The notes: generated by a model not told the origin, from the letters alone. A stretch of DNA of 64,000 bases from Monoplex corrugatus (GCA_030674185.1 JAPXFY010000023.1:9573912-9637911); one strand, 5' to 3'; counted from the stretch's first letter, positions 33,019-43,659 are shown. Numbers and translations are program-made.

Positions 33019-33045
33019 ACAATGCAAGATGCTAGTGGACATTAA
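32783..33045. mobile_element. TTAA-type foldback MITE interrupted by (CA)n
   Basis: Left-arm pieces (TTAACCATGGAAGCATAGCA and TGTCATTCCCTCAC) and a right-arm piece (TGACAATGCAAGATGCTAG, TGGACA) flank a CA microsatellite of about 130 bases (32886-33016). The microsatellite has replaced the palindromic centre. Confidence 0.55.
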
Positions 33046-33070
33046 GACACACATCAGGTGTTGAAGACAG

Positions 33071-33300
33071 GTCATCATCATCATCATCATGTGCTCTGCC
33101 GCATGGCATTGGTGATCATGGCCTTCCATATGCATCTATCTCTTGTCACTGCAAGTATATCTTCCACCCTGTCTGTCCTCAGCCACCCTGCGAGTCTGTC
33201 CAGTATTTTCTCCCTGGGTCTACCTGGTGCTCTCTTTCCCTCCAGCTTTCCTGTTGTGACCAGGTGCTCTAATTCCCCTTTCCTCATAAAATGGCCTATA
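33071..33300 (-). mobile_element. Non-LTR retrotransposon C-terminal fragment with (ATG)n tail
   Basis: The - strand reads FMRKGELEHLVTTGKLEGKR, then GRPREKILDRLAGWLRT and NAMRQST, with ATG repeats after the end. It is truncated at about 33300, around 140 bases before the exon 8 acceptor. Confidence 0.85.
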
Positions 33301-33441
33301 AATGAAGACCAGTACGCCTACTCATCCATCGGATCAACAGGAGATCCCATTATCATCATTATGTTTCAGATTTGACGATTAAGTATATCACAGAACAGTG
33401 ACATTATCTGTATACATGTATCTTGTTATATTTACTTTCAG

Positions 33442-33525
33442 GTCCTGAAAAGAAGTGTATTATAGAACAGTGGGACTGTTCCCTTCCAGAGGCTGTACCT
33501 GAGACTACCAACACTCAGCCTGCAG
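33442..33525 (+). CDS. TUT1: TUT1-like terminal uridylyltransferase, coding exon 8
   Basis: The acceptor TTACTTTCAG joins exon 7 in phase 1 (Gly399). The exon reads PEKKCIIEQWDCSFPEAVPE then TTNTQPA, matching human VEVDGWDCSFPRD. The Trp-Asp-Cys-Ser-Phe core is diagnostic for this branch of the poly(A) polymerase family. It ends phase 1 at CCTGCAG/GTTGGT. The last 10-12 exon bases plus the donor are the seed of the minisatellite that fills the start of intron 8. No indel is seen. Confidence 0.94.
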
Positions 33526-34885
33526 GTTGGTCTGTCTGTCTGTCACTGTCATTCCTTGCCTGTCTGTGAAAATGGTACCAGCCTGCAGGTTGGTCTCTCT
33601 GTCTGTCACTGTCACTCCTTGCCTGTCTGTGAAAATGGTACCAGCCTGCAGGTTGGTCTGTCTGTCGTCACTTGCCTGTCTGTGAAAATGTTACCAGCCT
33701 GCAGTTGGTCTGTCTGTCATTTCTTGCCTGTCTGTGAAAATGTTGCCAGCCTGCAGGTTGGTCTCTCTGTCTGCCTGTCATTCCTTGCCTGTGTGTGAAA
33801 ATGTTACCAGCCTGCAGGTTGGTCTGTCTGTCTGTCACTTCTTGCCTGTCTGTGAAAATGGTACCAGCCTGCAGATTGGTCTGTCTGTCATTTCTTGCCT
33901 GTCTGTGAAAATGTTACCAGCCTGCAGGTTGGTCTGTCTGTCTGTCTGTCACTCACTTGCCTGTGTGTGAAAATGTTACCAGCCTGCAGGTTGGTCTGTC
34001 TGTCTGTCTGTCACTCCTTGCCTGTGTGTGAAAATGTTACCAGCCTGCAGGTTGGTCTGTCTGTCTGTCACTCTTTGCCTGTCTGTGAAAACGGTACCAG
34101 CCTGCAGGTTGGTCTGTCATTTCTTGCCTGTCTGTGAAAACGATACCAGCCTGCAGGTTGGTCTGTCTGTCTGTCACTCTTTGCCTGTCTGTGAAAATGG
34201 TACCAGCCTGCAGGTTGGTCTGTCATTTCTTGCCTGTCTGTGAAAATGGTACCGGCCTGCAGTTGGTCTGTCTGTCATTTCTTGCCTGTCTGTGAAAATG
34301 TTACCAGCCTGCAGGTTGGTCTGTCTGTCTGTCTGTCACTCCTTGCCTGTCTGTGAAAATGATACCAGCCTGCAGGTTGGTCTGTCTGTCTGTCTGTCTG
34401 TCACTCCTTGCCTGTGTGTGAAAATGTTACCAGCCTGCAGGTTGGTCTGTCTGTCACTCCTTGCCTGTCTGTGAAAATGTTACCAGCCTGCAGGTTGGTC
34501 TGTCTGTCATTTCTTGCCTGTCTGTGAAAATGTTACCAGCCTGCAGGTTGGTCTGTCTGTCTGTCTGTCATTTCTTGCCTGTCCGTGAAAATGTTACCAG
34601 CCTGCAGGTTGGTCTGTCTGTCATTTCTTGCCTGTCTGTGAAAATGTTACCAGCCTGCAGGTTGGTCTCTCTGTCTGTCTGTCACTCCTTGCCTGTGTGT
34701 GAAAATGTTACCAGCCTGCAGGTTGGTCTCTCTGTCTGTCTGTCACTCCTTGCCTGTCTGTGAAAATTTACCAGCCTGCAGGTTGGTCTGTCTGTCATTT
34801 CTTGCCTGTCTGTGAAAATGTTACCAGCCTGCAGGTTGGTCTGTCTGTCTGTCTGTCACTCCTTGCCTGTCTGTGAAAATGGTAC
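33514..34885 (+). repeat. About 58-bp minisatellite that copies the exon 8 5' splice site
   Basis: About 24 units of 50-66 bases. Each has CAGCCTGCAG/GTTGGT followed by TCTGTCTGTCTGTCA, CTTGCCTGTCTGTGAAAAT and GTTACCAG. Length variation comes mainly from the CTGT run. The segment CAGCCTGCAGGTTGGTCTG is shared with the true exon 8 boundary, so each unit carries a copy of the donor. Reading on from exon 8, the first stop (TGA) occurs within the first unit, so later donors would give truncated products. Confidence 0.95.
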
Positions 34886-35014
34886 TGTCTGTTCTGCCTT
34901 GTGCTTGGGCCTTGTGTTTTTAACTTCCAGAATGCAGCCTTTTCATTCTGTTCTTTCATTCTCTGCCCTCAATGATATGCTGCTGAAGTAATTTTTAAAG
35001 CAAAACAATCTCAG

Positions 35015-35420
35015 CACTGCACACCCCTTCTTAAGGAGCTGCTCTGGCTGCCCATCAAACAACATGTCGAGCATAAAACTGCTTGATCTTTGCTATCGAG
35101 TCATTTCCAGATGTGTAACTCTATATCTTTCAGAACTTTTGCAAATCTATGTTCCTTCTCGATCTCTCCATTCTGTCACTGATGACAGAACCTTCTCTAT
35201 CCCAAAATTTAAACAAGAAAAACCTGGCAGAAGAGTTTTTACTTCTTCTGCTGTTAAAATCTGGAACACATTGCCTTTCACTGCTTGACACATTCTGTCC
35301 CTACTTTCATTCAAATCCAATCTCAAAATATTTCTTTTCTGTCAGTTGTTCCACTAGTGCCAACCTCTGCCTCCTGATCTTCAAAATGTGTTGTGTTGTT
35401 CATGTGTGTGTGTGTGTGTA

Positions 35421-35505
<85 letters not shown>

Positions 35506-35536
35506 ATGCAGCATGTGTATCCCGCATGCTTGTGCG

Positions 35537-35571
<35 letters not shown>

Positions 35572-35740
35572 TGTGTGTGTGTGTGTGTATGTGTGTGTGT
35601 GTGTGTGTGTGTGTTCGCACATGTTTTTGTGTGTGTGTGTGAGTTTGTGTGTGTGCGTATAACTATTATAAATTGTAAATTGTAAAGAGCTTTGTGCTTG
35701 ATGAAAGGTGCTATATGAATGTCCAGTTTTTGTTATTATC
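35015..35740 (+). mobile_element. L2-like LINE 3' end, second subfamily
   Basis: Encodes LKELLWLPIKQHVEHK, then LYLSELLQIYVPSRSLHS, then RVFTSSAVKIWNTLPFTA in broken frames. It is followed by a long GT tract (35401-35658) and the 3' end GGTGCTATATGAATGTCC with a TTATT tail. It is related to, but clearly distinct from, the copies at 2.6, 8.8, 30.3 and 41 kb. Confidence 0.85.
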
Positions 35741-35954
35741 ACATACATCATTTTTCTTGTAATATGGTTTTTAGTGTAACAATACTTTTACGCTTGTGTG
35801 CATATTGTTTTGCTCACACTGTGCAGCTGATATATGGCAACACAGTCTGCATACTTTGTCATTGGTGGGTATGTATGCTGTGTGATTTCATATTTCCACA
35901 AGCCACTGGACATTGTCGTGACTTACAGGATCTTTAGCATGCATGTTTACTGTT

Positions 35955-37145
35955 CTACGTGGGTATACACACAGAGAGGGTTCAGGTACAGGACTGAACT
36001 ACATGGGTATTCTCACAGAGAGGGTTGAGGCACAGGACTGTTCTACGTGGGTATACACACAGAGAGGGTTGAGGCACAGGACTGTTCTACGTGGGTATAC
36101 ACACAGAGAGGGTTGAGGCACAGGACTGAACTACGTGGGTATACACACAGAGAGGGTTCAGGTACAGGACTGTTCTACGTGGGTATACACACAGAGAGGG
36201 TTGAGGCACAGGACTGTTCTACGTGGGTATACACACAGAGAGGGTTCAGGCACAGGACTGTTCTACGTGGGTATACACACAGAGAGGGTTCAGGGCACAG
36301 GGGACAGACTGTTCTACATGGGTATACACACAGAGAGGGTTGAGGCACAGGACTGTCTACGTGGGTATACACACAGAGAGGGTTCAGGCACAGGACTGCA
36401 CTATGTGGGTATACACACAGAGAGGGTTCAGGCACAGGACTGCACTATGTGGGTATACACACAGAGAGGGTTCAGGCACAGGACTGCACTATGTGGGTAT
36501 ACACACAGAGAGGGTTCAGGCACAGGACTGCACTATGTGGGTATACACACAGAGAGGGTTCAGGCACAGGACTGTTCTACGTGGGTATACACACAGAGAG
36601 GGTTCAGGCACAGGACTGTTCTACATGGGTATACACACAGAGAGGGTTCAGGTACAGGACTGTTCTACGTGGGTATACACACAGAGAGGGTTCAGGCACA
36701 GGACTGTTCTACGTGGGCATACACACAGAGAGGGTTCAGGCACAGGACTGTTCTACGTGGGCATACACACAGAGAGGGTTCAGGCACAGGACTGTTCTAC
36801 GTGGGTATACACACAGAGAGGGTTCAGGCACAGGACTGTTCTACGTGGGCATACACACAGAGAGGGTTCAGGCACAGGACTGTTCTACGTGGGCATACAC
36901 ACAGAGAGGGTTCAGGCACAGGACTGTTCTACGTGGGCATACACACAGAGAGGGTTCAGGCACAGGACTGTTCTACGTGGGCATACACACAGAGAGGGTT
37001 CAGGCACAGGACTGTCTACGTGGGTATACACACAGAGAGGGTTCAGGCACAGGACTGTCTACGTGGGTATACACACAGAGAGGGTTCAGGCACAGGACTG
37101 TTCTACGTGGGTATACACACAGAGAGGGTTCAGGCACAGGCAAGT
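35955..37145 (+). repeat. 44-bp minisatellite, about 27 units
   Basis: Unit GTGGGTATACACACAGAGAG, then GGTTCAGGCACAGG, then ACTGTTCTAC. Frequent variants are ACTGCACTAT and GGGCATAC for GGGTATAC; the GCATAC variant clusters at 36715-37000. Because 44 is not a multiple of three and the unit has no stop in any frame, all three + frames stay open (up to 341 codons). Those reading frames are not genes. Confidence 0.95.
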
Positions 37146-37302
37146 CTGCACACATTTTGATCTGGAAGGTTGGGAAAATGTCCACCCTTTACCCACCAGA
37201 TGGGAGGTACTCAGGCAGTACTGATGCTTAGAATTATGGTGAACATTTTGTGAATGGCAGTTTCGTATAACATCAGTGTCTGATCGCATAATAGTCTCTG
37301 TG

Positions 37303-37805
37303 GGTCCTCCTGTAGGGATACGGGGGGCTTTTTCAGTATTAATAAATAGTATCCCCACCTTCTGGGAATTCTGTGCTAGGAATTTCCTCTTTTCTGTCAC
37401 TCTCTTTGTTTCTTTCTTCCTCCTTTGCTTTTTGTCATTTCTAATTTTCTTCCTATCATTTTCTGCCTTGCTGGTCCATTCCCTTGTATGTGTTCGATAA
37501 AGTCTTATGTACTTTCTCTTAGGATTGATAATCGGTTACATGTATATGAGTGCATTTTTGGCTGCAGGGAAATAAAATATACGGAACCAATTTTATGTAA
37601 TTTACACCCGTTTTTATATACGTTTTAGTGTCCTTTATTCTGTGTTCAGATTGTATTCAGGCATGTTTTTTAAATCCCCTGTGTATAAATGGAGTGGTCA
37701 ACGCCAAGGGGCATTTCCTTACATTAAATTGAATTATTCATTGATGTTTGTATTTGTACTTAATTTCCTTTTCTTTTTCCCTTGTTGAAGTAGTATTTTG
37801 AAAAC
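37303..37805 (+). mobile_element. Dispersed repeat family A, 3'-truncated copy
   Basis: Contains GGGGGCTTTTTCAGTATTAA, the CCCCACCTTCTGGGAATTCT block, the T/C-rich middle and part of the 3' half, but lacks the GGCTGGGCTTTAAAC end. It finishes about 70 bases before the exon 9 acceptor. Confidence 0.8.
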
Positions 37806-37876
37806 AGAAATAACAGGAACAGTCTCTGTGGATGTGTATCTATACATTTGCATGCATGTTTGCATTGTACTTTCAG

Positions 37877-38018
37877 ATGAACTCTCCACCAGTTTTTCAA
37901 GTTTTACCAGCAGGTGTCTCTGTCCACGAGTGTGATTCTGACAAGAACAGGTACCGTCATGCCTCTCAACGATTTCATGATGGCGAAAGTCAACTCCCCT
38001 GAGCTCAATGATTTCAAG
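37877..38018 (+). CDS. TUT1: TUT1-like terminal uridylyltransferase, coding exon 9 (PAP-associated domain)
   Basis: After the acceptor TTGTACTTTCAG the expected phase gives Asp-Glu-Leu. A two-base shift in the run CTCTC (37882-37886) then moves to the frame HQFFKFYQQVSLSTSVILTR, followed by MPLNDFMMAKVNSPELNDFK. This corresponds to human SLLAQFFSCVSCLDL and the short strand segment that follows. The exon ends phase 0 at TTCAAG/GTATTT. With two bases removed (or one added) both end phases agree, so an indel in a dinucleotide run is the simplest reading. Left uncorrected, the frame stops soon after. Confidence 0.86.
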
Positions 38019-38340
38019 GTATTTTGCCTGTGTGTTGGCCTGGCTGAAATTTAACAGAATTTAGGGACAATGTGTGGCCTGTTTTAAAAACAGGCACATA
38101 CTTGTATGGGAGTTAATGAGATGCAGCATCAAAAAGGTGGTCAGGCTCTGGATGAAATTGATATTTTAGGTGCAACTTTTCCTTTTGGCTTTTCTTTAGG
38201 TGTGCACTAAGTTTCACAATGTCATTCACCCTAAAAATGCAGTGAAATAATCATGGTGATAGGTGATACCCTTCTGCAGGGGAATGAAATACCACAAAGT
38301 TGCACTTTTTACACCACCACCACAACTCACTCCCTTACAC

Positions 38341-39462
38341 AGACATGGGAATTGTCTGATTTTTGGCAAATTTCTGACTTGTTCTCATCAGTTTTCTGAC
38401 AAAAAGAAATTATGTCCTGATCAAAAATGTTGAAACCACTGAAATTCTCCTTATTCTCAAACAGCTTCTCTGACTTTAAATAGAAGGGTCACAACTTCAC
38501 GAGCCCTTTATCAGGATCACTTTTATTAGGCCTTTGTATAAATGTCCATGGGATGTTTTCTTTTACATCAATCAGTGAAGCAAACATAGTGACGCCGATT
38601 GTCAGCAGAGGAGATAAATTCATTGAAGGCGGAGTGGCAGGTGGGGAAAGAACATGTCGGAGAATGGATCAGAAAAGTCATTGTGACTGGGCATACAAGA
38701 TGCTTGCAGTGTCAGACAGACATTGATTGTATTGTTCAGTAAGTGTCTCAGAGTTGCCAACCCTCCCGGATTTCCCGCGAATTTCCTGGATTTGAAAAAC
38801 GATCCCGGATCTGTCAAAAAAATCCCGGATTTTGAAAGTCTAGTGGAAAAACTTCTTTTTCATGCTTAAATATGCCAGGAGAGGCCATTTTTGTACTTTG
38901 AATTGGTGAAAAATCATAGCCCCTGGACCCCCCGGCTGATGATTCCTGTTTTTTGAACTTCAAAGGTTGGCAGCTATGGTGTCTGTCCTGTTGTGTTTGT
39001 TTTGTTATTGTTACTTTTCCACAAAATAATCTTGATTTTGACTGCCACAGATTTGTTTTCAGGCTGTCAGGTAGCCCCAGATTACAGATTATTGACCTAG
39101 CTTTCTAAAATTGTTATTTTGTCGTGTTATAAAAGTTTTGTTTGTTGTTGTCACTTTTTTCAAAATAATCATGATATTGACTGCTGCAGATGTGTTTTCA
39201 GGCTGTCAGATAGCCCCAGTTGGAATAGCTTTCCAAATTTTTATTTTGTTTGTTATAAAAGTTTGTTTGTTGTTGTCTCTTTTCATCAAAGTAATCAATA
39301 TTTTGATTGTCATAGATGTATTTTCAGGCTGTCGGGTAGTGCCAGATTTCACAGATTTTGACCTAGCTTTTTGACTTTTTTTATGGGGGGGGGGGGGGGG
39401 GGGGTGTGCCCCAGACCCTCCAACATTTTAAGACTTTTTCATCCTGACTAACTCCCATGCCT
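38341..39462. mobile_element. hAT-like non-autonomous element with internal 130-base tandem repeats
   Basis: Left end CAGACATGGGAATT and right end AACTCCCATGCCTG are near-perfect inverted repeats (two mismatches in 14). Inside lie three tandem units of about 115-130 bases (39000-39360) built on GACTGCTGCAGATGTGTTTT and CAGGCTGTCAG, a G18 run (39386-39403) followed by GTGCCCCAGACCCTCC, and the nested element at 38753-38977. No transposase is seen. Confidence 0.55.
38753..38977. mobile_element. Dispersed repeat family B (MITE) with GTTGCCAACC ends
   Basis: Begins AGAGTTGCCAACCCTCCCGG and ends AAAGGTTGGCAGCTAT, giving short inverted ends. A second copy lies at 52432-52683 with the same internal motifs (ATCCCGGATTTTGAAAGTCT, GGACCCCCCGGCTGATGATT). 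It lies inside the larger hAT-like element. Confidence 0.75.
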
Positions 39463-39833
39463 GCTTACGGAATCCCAACATTTCATACATTGTTTTGAAG
39501 CTTTATATGTTTACTCCTAAGGAATGCACACAATCAATCAAAATAACTCTAGCAGAATTTGCAAGAAAGCATTCATAGCGGTTGCTTAGGAAAATTTGGC
39601 AATAAATGTTCTCAAACTTTATCCTCTGTTTTCTTAGAACAAGGCTTACATGCATGTGACATTTCTGTTGACCACAACTTCTGCAGGTTTCGTGCTAGGG
39701 ACTTCATTTATACATCACTGGAAAGGAGAATTTGTGCCCTTAGTCTAATCAGTTATCTTTATATATTTGTATTCAATTTGTTTGGGGTTTTTTGTGTTTT
39801 GTTTTTGTTTTTTTGTTTTTGTTTTTGATCACC

Positions 39834-40022
39834 TGGTGATAAATTGGACGGGATGTTCAATGCCAGGCGACATATCCTTAGATTATGTGTGCAAATGCAT
39901 GGCAGTGTATATCTAATTTTCTTCTCCGTTTTTTCCCCCAGTTCAAAGAGGTACTGAGATGCCTATAGCCCTGATACTGTTCTGTGCTGTTGCCTTGGCT
40001 TTAAACAATAATGATGATAATA
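39834..40022 (+). mobile_element. Dispersed repeat family A, 3' third
   Basis: Matches family A from GATAAATTGGACGG through ATGTCCTTAGATTATGTG-like sequence to GGCTTTAAACAATAATGATG. More diverged than the copies in intron 4. Confidence 0.7.
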
Positions 40023-40044
40023 TGTGTGTGTAATATCAGTATTT

Positions 40045-40640
40045 CCATAGTATTATATTCTGCAGACAGCAGATGCACATCAGAAATAGCCGGCAGAATC
40101 GGCCAAGCCAAAACAGCATTCAAGAAGATGACAAGCATTCTTACCAACAAATGCCTATCAATTAACATCAGGAAGAGAGTTCTTGAATATTATATAGAAC
40201 CAATTCTGTTGTACGGATGTGAGGCGTGGACAGTCAACAAGCAAAGCCAGAACAAGGTTGAGGCAGCCAAGATGTGGTTTCTAAGAAGAATGTTGAAAGT
40301 TCCATGGACAGCAAAGAAAACAAACGAGACAGTCTGGATGGAGGCAGACACAAGTAGATCATTCATAAGGAAGATTAGGAAAAGACAGGCAACATTTATG
40401 GGCCATTTTATGAGGAAGGGGGATTTGGAGCACCTGGTCACAACGGGAAAGCTGGAGGGAAAGAGAGCACCAGGTAGACCCAGGGAGAAAATGCTAAACA
40501 GACTTGCAGAGTGGCTGAAGACGAGGAGGGTGGAGGAGATGCTTGGGGCAACAAGAGATAGAGACAGATGGAAGTCCATGATCACCAACGCCATGCGGCA
40601 GGGCACCTGATGATTATGATGATGATGATATTCTGCATTA
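40045..40640 (+). mobile_element. Non-LTR retrotransposon, longest copy of the GRPRE C-terminal family
   Basis: A 199-codon frame reads from SADSRCTSEIAGRIGQAKTA through LEYYIEPILLYGCEAWTVN, KMWFLRRMLKVPWTAKKTNE and LEGKRAPGRPREKMLNRLAE to ITNAMRQGT. A TGATGATTATGATGATG tail follows. It is the reference copy for the - strand fragments at 4.7, 16.9, 33.1, 42.7, 56.9 and 60.6 kb. It covers only the end of the RT protein. Confidence 0.9.
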
Positions 40641-40689
40641 ACTAGCCAGCGACTGTAACCATGCATCCATCTGTCTAACCTGAATGCTT

Positions 40690-40817
40690 TAATGCTCTGA
40701 ACCATGCAGCGAGCGTATGAAAGAATCATGCTTGGTGTCACTTGGAAAGATCACAAAACGGCTCAGTGGATCAGAGAAAAAACAAAAGTGTGAGACATCC
40801 GGGAAACCATCAACAAA
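40690..40817 (+). mobile_element. Second LINE type, left part (interrupted)
   Basis: Encodes MQRAYERIMLGVTWKDHKTA then QWIREKTKV and DIRETINK, a standard stretch from the C-terminal part of non-LTR retrotransposon RT proteins. It stops exactly where the L2 LINE tail begins and resumes at 42372. Confidence 0.8.
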
Positions 40818-42371
40818 CTATAATAATAATAATTACAATATTTATATAGCGCAAAATCTTGATAAAATCAAATCTAAGCGCTGAAGCAGACACACACGCA
40901 AGCACGCACGCACGCACGCACGCACACACACGCACGCACGCACACGCACACACACACACACACACACACGCATGGCTATAAATGGGAGAAAGAATAAAAG
41001 CAAGAATAAAAGCAATGGAAAATTATAGAGAGCATAGCATATACAATTATATATTATAACCATGTGATTCCCTCCGAGCGGAGACAGGCTGCAGAGGGGG
41101 GGGGGGGGGGTTGAGTGAGGTTAGGATTTTATGCGGAGGAGAAAAGGTGAGTTTTGAGAGCGGACTTGAAGGAGACAAAAGTAGGTTGCTGACGGACTGA
41201 GAGAGGAAGTTTGTTCCAGGAGAGTGGACCAGAAACAGAGAAGGCTCGTGGACCATAGGTATTGAGCTTAGTGCGTGGAAAGCGAAAAGTCAGAGGATCA
41301 GAGGCAGAGCGGAGGGTACGTGAGGGAACATAGATCTCAAGTAGGCTTGACAGGTAATCGGGGGCTGCGTTATTGAGGCTTTTGTAGCACATGGTGTCTA
41401 GTTTGTACTGTATGCGCTTTGATACAGGGAGCCAGTGAAGTTGTGCCAGGAGAGGAGATATGTGGTCAGCTTTTTTCTTTTTGAGTACAAGGCGTGCAGC
41501 ATTGTTTTGAATGCGCTGTAGGATGTGAATGGTGGAGGCAGGAAGACCAGACAGGAGTGAATTGCAATAGTCAATGCGAGACATTATGAAGGAGAGAACG
41601 AGTTTTGCAGTTGTTTCCACAGAGAGATACTTCCTGATCAGCCTTATACGATGGAGATGATAGTAGCAGGATCTGGCAGTTTGAGAAACAAAGTTGTTCA
41701 TGGAGAGGGTAGAGTCAATGCAGACACCAAGGTTTTTAGCTGAATCAGAAATTGGGACTGATGTGTTACATAATGGGAGAGAAAGAGGAGGCAGCTGAGA
41801 AAGTTTCTGACGGGTGCCAATGAGGATAGCTTCTGTTTTGTCGTCATTAAGCTGAAGTCTATTGTGTGTCATCCAGTTCTTAATGTCCGAGTAACACTCA
41901 GTGGTGCGAGTCAACAGGCGCTGTATATTATCAGGTGAGTCACTGTCTTGAAGTTGGGTGTCATCAGCATAGAAGTGGTGTTTTATAGAATGGGAGTTGA
42001 TGATAGTGGACAGGGGGGAGGTGTAAAGAGTGAAAAGAACAGGGCCAAGGACAGATCCTTGTGGAACACCACAGGTCAGGTATGCAGGTTGAGAGTAAGT
42101 GCCATTGATGAGAACGGTTTGTTTTCTGTTGGATAGGTATGAAGTGAACCAAGACAGAGCAATGTCAGAGATGCCAAAAGTATGATGAAGTCTAGAAAGG
42201 AGAATACCATGATCAATGGTATCAAAGGCTGCAGACAGATCAAGGAGTGTGAGGAGAGAGACTTTGCCAGTATCAGTTGCAAGGAGGAGATTGTTGAGAA
42301 TGTGTAGTAGGGCAGTTTCAGTGCTATGGCACTGGCGGTAGGCTGACTGGAAAGGATTGAGGAGATTGGAA
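40818..42371 (-). mobile_element. L2/CR1-type LINE, longest copy (RT palm and C-terminus, 3' UTR)
   Basis: The - strand carries RT motifs: QSAYRQCHSTETALLHILN, LDLSAAFDTIDHGILLSRL, CGVPQGSVLGPVLF and HHFYADDTQLQDSD (catalytic Asp-Asp in YADD). A thumb and C-terminal region follows, to SFKSALKTHLFSSA, with the last 261 codons continuous. The 3' UTR holds a G-run (41096-41111 on +), a (CA)n tract, GCGCTATATAAATATTG and an ATT tail at 40822. It is 5'-truncated in the RT fingers. It lies inside another LINE whose two halves flank it. Confidence 0.93.
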
Positions 42372-42580
42372 CTGGACAGGACATCTCACCCAGAGAAAGG
42401 ACAATCGTTGGACAACAAAAACCATGTTCTGGATACCAAGAGACACCACTCGCAATACAGGAAGATGGAAAACTAGATGGAGAGACGACCTAGTTGCATT
42501 TGACAAGAACTGGAGAGCAAAAGCGCTGGAACGGAATGGAAGCAGCTGGGAAAGGCCTACATCCAACAACAGACCTTAGA
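42372..42580 (+). mobile_element. Second LINE type, right part (interrupted)
   Basis: Continues the broken element from 40817: GHLTQRKDNRWTTKTMFWIP, then GRWKTRWRDDLVAFDKNW and WERPTSNNRP with a stop codon. A few codons between the halves (expected around LKWRW) appear lost or duplicated at the L2 junction. Confidence 0.8.
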
Positions 42581-42647
42581 TGGCTGAAAGATGATGAAAG
42601 ATATTCTGTGTCTTGTAAATGTGTAGTGTGAAACAGCTCTGAATGAG

Positions 42648-42965
42648 TTTCATCATCATCAGGTGCCTTGCCGCATGGCGTTGGCGATCATGGACTTCCG
42701 TCTGTCTCTCTCTCTTGTTGCCCCAAGCATCTCCTCCACCCTCCTCGTCTTCAGCCACTCCGCAAGTCCGTCTAGCATTTTCTCCCTGGGTCTACCTGGT
42801 GCTCTCTTTCCCTCCAGCTTTCCTGTTGTGACCAGGTGCTCCAAATCCCCCTTCCTCATAAAATGGCCTATAAATGTTGCCTGTCTTTTCCTAATCTTCC
42901 TTATGAGTGATCTACTTGTGTCTGCCTCCATCAAGACTGTCTCGTTTGTTTTCTTTGCTGTCCAT
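42648..42965 (-). mobile_element. Non-LTR retrotransposon C-terminal fragment with (ATG)n tail
   Basis: A 91-codon frame on the - strand: MMEADTSRSLIRKIRKRQAT, then GDLEHLVTTGKLEGKRAP, then AEWLKTRRVEEMLGATRERD and MRQGT. It is nearly identical to the copy at 40.0-40.6 kb and ends about 120 bases before exon 10. Confidence 0.88.
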
Positions 42966-43083
42966 GAATGAGTTTAGCGACTCTAATAGCACTATAAAAG
43001 AATGATTTATTATGAAGTGTGATATGCTGTATGTATGTTAAAGAAGTGAATATCATTGTGTTTCTCCCCCCATACCCTACTAG

Positions 43084-43197
43084 GTGAAGGCGCTGGCGGT
43101 ACAGGACCCCTTTGTACTGCAGCACAACATTGCTCAGAACCTCAACAACCAGGTGCGGGATCTGCTTGTCCAGGAGATCGACTATGCTTCCACTAAG
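43084..43197 (+). CDS. TUT1: TUT1-like terminal uridylyltransferase, coding exon 10 (QDPF motif)
   Basis: Exactly 38 codons, phase 0 to phase 0: VKALAVQDPFVLQHNIAQNL then NNQVRDLLVQEIDYASTK. It aligns with human [20 protein letters not shown], the conserved QDPF...HN motif of the PAP-associated domain in non-canonical poly(A) polymerases. The acceptor is CCCTACTAG and the donor AAG/GTGAGT. No indel is seen. Confidence 0.96.
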
Positions 43198-43469
43198 GTG
43201 AGTCTTATTCCTTGCTTATTTTTGCTTGTTTTGTTTTTCCTTTTTTGGTTTTGGGGCTGGTTTTTTGCTGTTGTAGTTGTTAATGTGGTGGTTTTTGTTG
43301 TTGTTTGTTTATTTCGGGGTTTTGTTTTTGCTACCCCATCTGTTGCCCCACTCTTGTGTCATTAGCCTCACACTGTTTATGTCAGCTGTCCAACACACTT
43401 CCAAACCCACAGAAAACGATCACCATGAAGGCCTGGTGAGAATTACCACAGAATCTGCGGCAGTTTTTT

Positions 43470-43655
43470 TTCACAATGCAATGATAATGACATTGGGGAT
43501 AACAGTGATGATGCTGTGGAGTTCCATTTTGAATTGAGACTGCATGACAGGGCCGTATTCTGTGCTTACTTTTGTAAGCATATATATATATATATATATC
43601 TGTACATATAGATATAGATATATAGATAACCTGGCATCAACCAAACCCAAAAGAT
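43470..43655 (-). mobile_element. SINE body fragment
   Basis: Contains GATGCTGTGGAGTTCCATTT, GACTGCATGACAGGGCCGTA and CTGGCATCAACCAAAC in the order expected for the reverse of the SINE at 59.2 kb. A TA microsatellite (43578-43600) is embedded. Confidence 0.65.
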
Positions 43656-43659
43656 AATG

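Noticed and set aside
36135..37160. 341-codon frame and two other long frames (HTERVQAQDCST repeats)
   Set aside because: All three frames of the 44-bp minisatellite are open, so openness carries no information.
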